Shown here: piece by piece, positions 1 to 5,022 of the stretch
Layout of the letters: every line of letters begins with the position of its first letter
How positions within the stretch are numbered: the stretch's first letter is position 1
DNA from: Asaia bogorensis
GTDB lineage: Bacteria; Pseudomonadota; Alphaproteobacteria; Acetobacterales; Acetobacteraceae
Reading direction: 5' to 3'
DNA: 8,899 nt
Assembly: GCA_945874515.1 (NCBI GenBank)
Contig: CAMCHA010000072.1
Coordinates: forward strand, 1 to 8,899
Position numbers and translations under genes: made by a program
Notes under the pieces: generated by a model
Databases searched by the model: none
The model's input: only the letters and a program-made list of their open reading frames with translations
What the model was told of the DNA's origin: nothing

Positions 1-291
1 AATGGCTGGCAGGCCTTCCGCCACATCACGCTGCCTTTGCTGATGCCCTTTATTGTCGTGGCGCTGATTATCCGCTGCATTGATGCGCTGAAGGCCTTTG
101 ATACGATCTATGTCATCACCCAGGGCGGGCCAGGTTCGGCGAGTGAGACGATCAATATCTTTCTCTATCTGCAAGCCTTTGCCTTCTACAATGTTGGCTA
201 TGCCTCGGCCGTGGTGGTGGTGTTCTTCATCATCATCCTGGCGCTGGCGGCACTTTTATTGTGGACGCGTCAGAGGGTTAAAATGACATGA
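1..291 (+). CDS. ABC transporter permease, MalF/UgpA type (C-terminal part only)
   Basis: The gene enters from the left edge; 96 codons and a TGA stop remain, in frame 1. The product is an inner-membrane subunit of a binding-protein-dependent ABC importer. The first visible residues (WQAFRHITLPLLMP) are the end of the cytoplasmic EAA loop, which contacts the ATPase. A hydrophobic segment (PFIVVALIIRCIDAL) follows, then the conserved periplasmic stretch FDTIYVITQGGPGSASET typical of MalF-like permeases, a region YLQAFAFYNVGYASA and a last membrane helix rich in V, F, I and L before the basic tail WTRQRVKMT. The stop overlaps the next permease start (ATGA, 288-291), so the two are translationally coupled and probably form a heterodimer. 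The carbohydrate-uptake (CUT1-like) class is inferred from sequence; the substrate cannot be told. Confidence 0.93.
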   Translation, partial: NGWQAFRHITLPLLMPFIVVALIIRCIDALKAFDTIYVITQGGPGSASETINIFLYLQAFAFYNVGYASAVVVVFFIIILALAALLLWTRQRVKMT

Positions 292-1145
292 CTGATTTGC
301 GGCTTCGCAGCGCCGGGCAATATCGCCTGCGCCGGCTAATCGGCAATATCGGCTTTGGCTTTTCCGTGCTGGTGCTGATTTCGCCGGCCATCCTGTTTTT
401 CCTGTGGATGCTGTCGCTATCCTTCAAGAATGAGCTGGACAATACGGATTGGCCGCCGATCTTCATCCCGCAATCACCGACGCTGGACAATTACCGCGAA
501 GTTTTCGCGCGCAATGATTTCCTGCGCTTTGCCTGGAATTCCATTGTGGTGTCCTTCGGCGCGACCGGAATTGCGCTGCTGATTGGCGTGCCGGCGGGCT
601 ACGGCATTGCCAAAATGCAGGCGATGCGCGCGGCGGCGCTGATCCTGATTGCGCGCATCACGCCTGGGCTTTCCTATCTGATTCCGCTTTTCCTACTGTT
701 CCAATGGCTGGAATTAACCGGCACGCTGGCGCCGATTGTCATCACGCATTTGGTGATCACCGTGCCGATTGTAGTTTGGGTAATGATTTCCTTCTTTGAA
801 GGCCTGCCGCCAGAATTGGAAGAAGCCGCCTTGGTGGATGGTGCCACCATCTGGCAGGCCTTTCGCTATGTGGCGATGCCACTGGCGCGGCCTGGGATTA
901 CAGTTGCCACTATCCTGTCCTTCATTTTTTCCTGGAATAATTTTATCTTCGCCATGGTGCTGGCGGGGCGAGAAACCCGCACATTGCCGGTTGCGGTGAA
1001 TAACATGCTCACCTTTGAGCAAGTGGCCTGGGGGCCGCTTTCAGCCGCGGCGTTGCTGGTGACCGCGCCGGTGCTGATCCTGACGCTGGTGGCGCAAAAG
1101 CAGATTGTGGCGGGGCTGACGGCGGGGGGCGTGAAGGGGGCGTAG
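288..1145 (+). CDS. ABC transporter permease, MalG/UgpE type
   Basis: A complete 285-residue inner-membrane permease, the usual length for MalG-type subunits. Hydrophobic segments lie near residues 21-45, 84-107, 115-140, 150-170, 203-225 and 250-273, matching six helices. The EAA loop is clear at residues 179-198 (EAALVDGATIWQAFRYVAMP), with the invariant Gly at 185. It is followed by the family-typical SFIFSWNNFIFAMVLAG and TLPVAV. The ATG overlaps the stop of the upstream permease by four bases, so the pair is one operon and likely forms the transmembrane channel. The binding protein and ATPase genes are not in the window; the binding-protein gene would normally lie upstream, beyond the left edge. 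No further plus-strand gene follows, so this is the last gene of its operon here. The substrate is unknown; a sugar or polyol is the default inference. Confidence 0.95.
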   Translation: MTDLRLRSAGQYRLRRLIGNIGFGFSVLVLISPAILFFLWMLSLSFKNELDNTDWPPIFIPQSPTLDNYREVFARNDFLRFAWNSIVVSFGATGIALLIGVPAGYGIAKMQAMRAAALILIARITPGLSYLIPLFLLFQWLELTGTLAPIVITHLVITVPIVVWVMISFFEGLPPELEEAALVDGATIWQAFRYVAMPLARPGITVATILSFIFSWNNFIFAMVLAGRETRTLPVAVNNMLTFEQVAWGPLSAAALLVTAPVLILTLVAQKQIVAGLTAGGVKGA

Positions 1146-1148
1146 CGC

Positions 1149-1187
1149 CTGATCCGCGTAGGTCGAATGACCGAAGCGGTGAATCAG
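1149..1187. terminator. Nested hairpin between convergent genes
   Basis: Three stem segments nest around a GAAT loop: CTGAT (1149-1153) with ATCAG (1183-1187), CCGC (1154-1157) with GCGG (1176-1179), and GGTC (1161-1164) with GACC (1169-1172). It fills most of the 56-base gap between the permease stop (1145) and the stop of the minus-strand gene (1202). There is no T tract on either side, so it is not a canonical intrinsic terminator. A role as a bidirectional terminator or 3'-end stabiliser is inferred from position. Confidence 0.45.
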
Positions 1188-1201
1188 TCGCTCAAACCAG
1201 A

Positions 1202-1750
1202 CTACTCCGCCGCCGCTTGGCTATGCGCCGCCGCATCAATGCCAAGCGCGCCCGTGAAGCGGTTGAAGAAGCCGCATAGCGTGATGCGGAGCGTGAGTTC
1301 CACAATCTGCGCCTCGGAAAAATGCTCGCGCAGGCCCCGGAATAGGCGTTCTGGCACGCGATGGCTGTTCTCCCAGGCGGCCACGGAATATTCCGCCACC
1401 AGGCGGTCAATCAGCGTCAGCGAAGGGTGATCAATCCGCCCCGGCAAGCCTTCCAAAGCCTCGGTCGGGATGCCTTCCACGGCCAGAAACGGCCCGTGGT
1501 GATCAACGCAGTAATCGCAAGCATTAAGCTTGGAGACGACCACAATCGCCAATTCCAGATAACGCCGCGGTAGCGTGCCCGCCGCGCGCAATTCCATCAG
1601 CATTGGCATCAAATGGCGTAGCGCCGCCGGCACATGGGCGAAGACCGCCAATTGTTCCTCAAAGGGCCCATAGCCGGTGACATAGCGATGCCAGATATCG
1701 CGGAGTTCCGGTGTTAGTTCCTCGGGCGAGACTTCACGCACGCGGGCCAT
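1202..1750 (-). CDS. AhpD-like / carboxymuconolactone decarboxylase family protein
   Basis: A 182-residue protein of the AhpD/CMD superfamily. The redox signature is intact: Glu66 in RRYLELAIVV, then C78-D-Y-C81-V-D-H-H85, the E...CxxC...xxxH arrangement that gives AhpD-type proteins thiol-dependent peroxidase or disulfide chemistry. The CMD helical bundle appears as LAVFAHVPAALRHL (34-47) and the later segment SEAQIVELTLRITLCGFFNRF (145-165). The frame stays open upstream to 1849, but the ATG at 1750 is preferred: it has a GGAAAGGAA ribosome binding site about 6 bases ahead, and the upstream extension is low-complexity and overlaps the divergent gene's leader. It is divergent from the abgB-like gene with 115 bp between starts and convergent with the permease operon. 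The physiological substrate is unknown; detoxification or a step tied to the neighbouring hydrolase are both possible. Confidence 0.88.
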   Translation of the reverse strand: MARVREVSPEELTPELRDIWHRYVTGYGPFEEQLAVFAHVPAALRHLMPMLMELRAAGTLPRRYLELAIVVVSKLNACDYCVDHHGPFLAVEGIPTEALEGLPGRIDHPSLTLIDRLVAEYSVAAWENSHRVPERLFRGLREHFSEAQIVELTLRITLCGFFNRFTGALGIDAAAHSQAAAE

Positions 1751-1865
1751 GGCGGTTTCCTTTCCACAAGACATAAAGCTTGCGCTGCCCGCCCCGGCCC
1801 GTCCACCCCTGGACTTGGCGGGGGCGGCGCGCGAAACTGAAGCGACCAATCAGGAGGCCAAGGTG
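1751..1865. promoter_or_regulatory. Divergent intergenic region with the RBS that sets the abgB start
   Basis: These 115 bases separate the starts of the AhpD-like gene (-) and the abgB-like gene (+) and must carry both promoters. AGGAGG at 1852-1857 lies 8 bases before the ATG at 1866 and fixes that start. On the minus strand GGAAAGGAA precedes the ATG at 1750. I see no convincing -35/-10 pair or clear operator palindrome; the middle is GC-rich and C-run-rich (1788-1808). Confidence 0.5.
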
Positions 1866-3284
1866 ATGCGCAATACCGAAGAAATCTGGCGGCTGGTGGA
1901 TGCCAAGGCGCCTGAGGCGATTGAACTCAGTGACCGCGTCTGGGGCATGCCGGAACTATGCTATGCCGAACACCGTTCCTGCGCCGAGCATACCGCCATG
2001 CTGGAAGCCCATGGCTTTCGCGTGACCACGAATGTGGCCGGCATTCCAACCGCGGTGATGGGCGAAGCGGGCGAAGAAGGCCCGATCATTGCGATCCTGG
2101 GCGAATATGATGCGCTGCCGGGGTTGTCGCAGGAAGCCGGCATTGCTGAACCGCGCCCCCTGCCGGGCGATGGCAGTGGGCATGGCTGCGGGCATAATCT
2201 GCTCGGTGCCGCTTCCTTGCTGGCGGCGAGTGCGGTGAAGGATTGGCTCGCGCAAAACGGCATTAAGGGGCGCGTGCGCTATTATGGCTGCCCGGCGGAA
2301 GAAGGTGGTGCTGCCAAGGGCTTCATGGTGCGCGCGGGCTGTTTTGATGATGTGGATATGGCGATTTGCTGGCATCCGGCGGCGTTTTCTGCGGTGAATG
2401 AGCCAGTATCGCTCGCCAATACGCGCATTGATTTCAGCTTTATCGGCCGGTCATCACACGCTGCCGCCGCGCCGCATTTGGGCCGCAGCGCCTTGGATGC
2501 GGTGGAATTGATGAATGTTGGCGTGAATTACATGCGCGAACACATGCCATCCGATGCGCGTATCCATTACGCCTATCTGGATGCCGGCGGCATTGCGCCC
2601 AATGTGGTGCAGGGCACGGCCAAGGTGCGTTATCTGATCCGCGCGCGTGATTTGGTGGAATTGAACGGGCTCGTCACACGGGTGCGTAAAATCGCCGATG
2701 GCGCAGCGCTGATGACAGAAACCAGCGTCAGCACCAAAGTGGTGAGCGCGGTTTCGAATCTCATGGGCAATACACCGCTGGAAAAGGCGATGTACGATAA
2801 TTTCCAGCGCTTGGGCCCGCCGCAATTTGATGATGAAGATCGCCGCTATGCGCGCGAAATCCAGGCGACGCTTAAGCCTGAGGATATCGTTTCCGCCTTC
2901 CGTCGCCATGGCTTGGCGTCCGAGATGGAATTGCCGCTTTGCGACAAAATCGTGCCGCTGGAAAACAAGGGCTTTGGCGGCGTGGGGTCCACCGATGTCG
3001 GCGATGTATCCTGGGCGGTGCCCACGGTGCAGGCGAGGGGCGCCACTTGCGCCATCGGCACGCCGGGCCATTCCTGGCAGCTGACGGCTCAGGGTAAATC
3101 CGGCATTGCCCATAAGGGCCTGGTGCATGTGGCGAAAATCATGGCCGGCACGGCGGTGGATGCCATCGCCAATCCGGAAATCCTGGCCGCCGCCAAGGCG
3201 GATCATGAAAAGCGCATGGCAGTGACACCCTATGTCTGCCCACTGCCGCCGGATGTGGAACCGCCGATCAAGATGTCGGCCTGA
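1866..3284 (+). CDS. abgB: M20-family amidohydrolase, AbgB-like
   Basis: A 472-residue cytoplasmic metallohydrolase close in length and sequence to E. coli AbgB (about 480 residues), the B subunit of p-aminobenzoyl-glutamate hydrolase; related M20D enzymes cleave amide bonds of N-acyl amino acids. Visible motifs are GEYDALPG (79-86), the metal-binding GHGCGHN (105-111), GCPAEEGG (141-148) with the catalytic Glu pair, WHP (169-171), the dimerisation-domain stretch SSHAAAAPHLGRSALDA (196-212), GGIAPNVV (241-248), GSTDVGDVSW (374-383) and GTPGHSW (398-404). The last two and the closing TPYVCPLPPDV match the AbgB subgroup specifically. ATG 1866 is chosen because of the AGGAGG 8 bases upstream; the frame remains open to 1749 but that part is Ala/Pro-rich. 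No abgA partner or abgT transporter is in the window, so a stand-alone hydrolase with another amide substrate is quite possible. Its stop codon is the first triplet of a repeat. Confidence 0.93.
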   Translation: MRNTEEIWRLVDAKAPEAIELSDRVWGMPELCYAEHRSCAEHTAMLEAHGFRVTTNVAGIPTAVMGEAGEEGPIIAILGEYDALPGLSQEAGIAEPRPLPGDGSGHGCGHNLLGAASLLAASAVKDWLAQNGIKGRVRYYGCPAEEGGAAKGFMVRAGCFDDVDMAICWHPAAFSAVNEPVSLANTRIDFSFIGRSSHAAAAPHLGRSALDAVELMNVGVNYMREHMPSDARIHYAYLDAGGIAPNVVQGTAKVRYLIRARDLVELNGLVTRVRKIADGAALMTETSVSTKVVSAVSNLMGNTPLEKAMYDNFQRLGPPQFDDEDRRYAREIQATLKPEDIVSAFRRHGLASEMELPLCDKIVPLENKGFGGVGSTDVGDVSWAVPTVQARGATCAIGTPGHSWQLTAQGKSGIAHKGLVHVAKIMAGTAVDAIANPEILAAAKADHEKRMAVTPYVCPLPPDVEPPIKMSA

Positions 3285-3339
3285 GCATTTTCAAGCCAAG
3301 TGGAATCACTTGGCGACTAGGAAAATGCGATTATCTGCC
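3282..3339 (+). repeat. Intergenic hairpin repeat, complete copy
   Basis: The unit starts at the TGA stop of the abgB-like gene. It folds into a two-tier hairpin: GCATTTTC (3285-3292) with GAAAATGC (3321-3328), and inside it GCCAAGTG (3295-3302) with CACTTGGC (3307-3314) around a GAAT loop, every pair perfect. A second copy begins at 3340 and a 3' half recurs at 4726-4753 with one mismatch in 28 bases. Dispersed intergenic hairpins of this general look are known in alphaproteobacteria. Here it may also act as the abgB terminator or mRNA 3' protector, though no T tract follows. Confidence 0.85.
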
Positions 3340-3366
3340 TGAGCGTTTTCAAGCCAAGCGGATTCC
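3340..3366 (+). repeat. Same intergenic repeat, 5' half only
   Basis: TGAGCGTTTTCAAGCCAAG at 3340-3358 repeats 3282-3300 with a single A-to-G change, and similarity runs on to about 3366 (CGGATTCC against TGGAATCA). It then stops: the complementary 3' arm is missing and unrelated GC-rich DNA follows. The matching 3' arm is found about 1.36 kb downstream (4726-4753). Confidence 0.8.
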
Positions 3367-3605
3367 ATGACGCTTTCCCCCTGGACAACGCTAGGCAGGG
3401 AGGGATGCGCCACTCAACCGCGCACCCGCGCCGCCTTATCTCCCGGCATGCCGGGGCAACATGTAGCCGGTACTTTGGAGGCCGGCCTGGCGGGCTCACG
3501 ACGGGTTCGCCGCCTCCGGCCACACCCTGCAGGGGACGACAGCTTGACGTCCATCCGCGCGCAGGGGATGGACAAAGCGCCTTTCGGAGCAATAACCTAA
3601 CTCCC
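3367..3605. other. Gene-free GC-rich leader of the lysE-like gene, with palindromes
   Basis: No protein-like frame is convincing in these 239 bases. They hold several self-complementary elements: a perfect 14-base palindrome CCCGGCATGCCGGG (3442-3455); the imperfect GGCAACATGTAGCC (3455-3468, 12 of 14 symmetric); GGAGGC (3477-3482) facing GCCTCC (3512-3517); and an 8-bp stem GTCCATCC (3549-3556) with GGATGGAC (3566-3573). A GGAG (3586-3589) lies 16 bases before the exporter ATG, too far for a normal ribosome binding site. The stretch may be an operator region, a structured 5' leader, or part of the foreign cassette. No known riboswitch consensus was recognised. Confidence 0.5.
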
Positions 3606-4211
3606 ATGACGATTGAATCTTGGATCGCTTTCCTCCTGGCCACAGCGGTGATGCTCGCCATTCCGGGGCCGACCATCCTGCTGGTGATCGGCCAGTCCCT
3701 TGGCGTAGGGCGTCGCAACGCCCTTCCGCTGGTCGCGGGCGTCGCGCTTGGTGACCTGACCGCCATCACGCTGTCCTTGGCCGGGCTGGGCGCTTTGTTG
3801 GCTACTTCGTCGGTGGCCTTTACGGCGCTAAAGTGGGCAGGCGCAGCCTACCTTGTGTATCTGGGCGTGAAGCTGTGGCGCGCCCCGGTATCTGCCGAGG
3901 CCACGCCACCCCTTGAAGCGGGGGCTGCCTTCCGTCAGGCCTATTTGGTGACTGCCCTCAACCCCAAGGGCATTGCCTTTTTCGTGGCATTCGTACCGCA
4001 ATTCATCTCGCCCGATGCGCCCTTTCTGCCTCAGGCTGCAGTGCTCGTGGCGAGTTTCGTCGCCCTCGCGGCGGCCAACGCCCTCCTCTACGCCCTGTTG
4101 GCGGGGCAGATGTCCTCGCTGGTGCGGCGACCCTCCGTGCGGCGCGGTTTCAATCGGGCAGGCGGCGGGGTGCTCGTGGGCGCGGGCCTTGCGCTCGCCT
4201 TCAAGCGCTGA
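3606..4211 (+). CDS. LysE/RhtB-family amino-acid or metabolite exporter
   Basis: A 201-residue inner-membrane protein of the LysE/RhtB family, which exports amino acids and related small molecules by secondary transport; about 205 residues is typical. Diagnostic motifs are MLAIPGPTILLVIGQSLGVG (16-35), GVALGD (45-50), KWAGAAYLVYLGVKLW (77-92) and ALNPKGIAFFVAFVPQFI (117-134). Hydrophobic segments fall near 5-28, 39-66, 70-91, 112-134, 142-167 and 184-199, so five or six helices. ATG 3606 is chosen because it begins the family N-terminus; the frame is open back to 3405 but that part is Arg/Pro-rich and unlike the family. No strong ribosome binding site precedes the start, which leaves translation weak or leader-controlled. 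Its codon use differs from the flanking genes (for example 3 of 4 Asn codons are AAC, against 3 of 15 in the abgB-like gene). Substrate unknown. Confidence 0.9.
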   Translation: MTIESWIAFLLATAVMLAIPGPTILLVIGQSLGVGRRNALPLVAGVALGDLTAITLSLAGLGALLATSSVAFTALKWAGAAYLVYLGVKLWRAPVSAEATPPLEAGAAFRQAYLVTALNPKGIAFFVAFVPQFISPDAPFLPQAAVLVASFVALAAANALLYALLAGQMSSLVRRPSVRRGFNRAGGGVLVGAGLALAFKR

Positions 4212-4261
4212 TCTTCGCGTTGCCCGCACGCCCGGCAAGGGGCAGAAATGTCGGCGCGGTG

Positions 4262-4712
4262 ATGGATGATGCGAACTTCAATCCCGGCAGACGATCCGCA
4301 TCGGCGCATCGCTGGCCTATGAGCAGGTCAAGGTTTGACGGGCCGATCGACCTGCAGTCCCTACGCCTCTACGGGCTGCCGGAGGCGGCCCCCGCGGTGC
4401 TGACTGGCATCCCGCTGTTGGACGGGTGCGCTGTTCGGCTCAGGGCGGTGGGGGGTCGCGGCGAAGGTGTCCCGGGACCTGCCAAGCCTGGCGCCGGGGG
4501 CGACGGTGCAGATCGATGTGACGGTGAACGGGGCGTGGGCTGGCGACCTGGCAACGTCATCACTGGTGTCGTCGACGCGGTTCATCGAGCTCGATGCGGC
4601 CGTGTGGTCGAACAACACGGTGCGAGTGATGGCGCGGAACATCTCGGGCGCGACCTTCGATCTGGCGGCGGCTATGCTTTCGGTGGGGGTGACGAAACGG
4701 CGGGTGCCTTGA
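4262..4712 (+). pseudogene. Decayed gene with three frameshifts, C-terminal part of an unidentified protein
   Basis: No single frame is sensible, but joining segments gives a coherent sequence: MDDANFNPG (frame 2, 4262-4288), TIRIGASLAYEQVK (frame 1, 4291-4332), FDGPIDLQSLRLYGLPEAAP through IPLLDG (frame 2, 4334-4426), then ALFGSGRWGVAAKVSRDLPS onward in frame 3 from 4428 to the TGA at 4710-4712. The last break is explained by one extra T at 4427, the first by one lost base near 4290, the middle by one extra G or two lost bases at 4333. The longest intact piece (GTG 4467 to 4712, 81 residues) is rich in V, T, S and A and looks beta-structured, ending LSVGVTKRRVP. From memory it resembles C-terminal modules of phage tail or appendage proteins, but I cannot confirm that. 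It lies 50 bases after the lysE-like gene and ends at the repeat. Confidence 0.65.
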
Positions 4713-4757
4713 GCGTTCTTGGTGTAATCACTTGGCGACTCGGAAAATGCGATCAGG
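4710..4757 (+). repeat. Same intergenic repeat, 3' half with eroded 5' arm
   Basis: Bases 4726-4753 match 3304-3331 at 27 of 28 positions (A3319 is C4741). The unit opens with TGAGCGTT (4710-4717), identical to 3340-3347, but the next eight bases (CTTGGTGT) replace the longer 5' arm, so the full hairpin cannot form. As in the first copy, the opening TGA is the stop codon of the preceding reading frame. Confidence 0.8.
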
Positions 4758-5022
4758 CAAAGTCGCCTGGGGGGACAGCGACCGTCCCCCGCCTTGCTTT
4801 CGCCCCGAATGGCGCCCATATACATCTGGTCAGCGCGTTATTCCGCGCGCCTCGCGCCCTGCCGGCTGCGTGATCGGTCCCCGCCGCTTCCCCGGAAGCG
4901 CGGTGCGGGCCCGGGTCGGCCAGATCGCTTTTCCCACTTAGGACGGTCCCAATCCCGCGGGGCTTTCTGCCCCAAGCCGCGCTTGGCCCGGAAGGCTGTG
5001 CGCGGCTGATTTAGGATTCATC
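4758..5022. other. GC-rich spacer before the helicase gene with several small hairpins
   Basis: No convincing gene. Visible hairpins are GGGGGAC (4770-4776) with GTCCCCC (4784-4790), CGCTTC (4885-4890) with GAAGCG (4895-4900), and GGGGC (4959-4963) with GCCCC (4969-4973). Bases 4919-4934 resemble the 3' end of the intergenic repeat in inverted orientation, weakly. AGGA at 5013-5016, six bases before GTG 5023, is the helicase ribosome binding site. The later hairpins would lie in the helicase 5' leader if the promoter is in this spacer; I see no clear -35/-10 pair. Confidence 0.45.
4770..4790 (+). terminator. Possible terminator hairpin (weak)
   Basis: A 7-bp G/C stem, GGGGGAC (4770-4776) with GTCCCCC (4784-4790), closes a seven-base loop. 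The sequence after it (GCCTTGCTTTCG) has only short T runs, so intrinsic termination would be inefficient. It would separate the exporter/pseudogene segment from the helicase gene. Confidence 0.3.

Noticed and set aside
1751..1849. Upstream extension of the AhpD-like protein to an ATG at 1849
   Set aside because: The added 33 residues are low-complexity and unlike the family, while the ATG at 1750 has a good ribosome binding site.
1749..1865. Upstream extension of the abgB-like protein to 1749
   Set aside because: The 39 added residues are Ala/Pro-rich and AbgB homologues begin near the ATG at 1866, which has AGGAGG at the right distance.
2454..3206. 250-codon minus-strand frame inside the abgB-like gene
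   Set aside because: Antisense shadow of a clearly conserved M20 gene, with composition dominated by His, Arg, Ile and Gly and no recognisable motif.
3282..3366. Possible CRISPR-like array from the tandem repeat units
   Set aside because: Only one and a half copies, hairpin-forming over their whole length, with no regular spacers and no cas genes nearby.
3405..3605. Upstream extension of the LysE-family protein to 3405
   Set aside because: The 67 added residues are Arg/Pro/Gly-rich and precede the normal family N-terminus; the DNA holds palindromes instead.
4220..4873. 217-codon plus-strand frame spanning the pseudogene and the repeat
   Set aside because: It carries coherent sequence only in 4262-4288 and 4334-4426, then runs through Gly/Arg-rich out-of-frame sequence and over the repeat. 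Better explained as one frame of a decayed gene.
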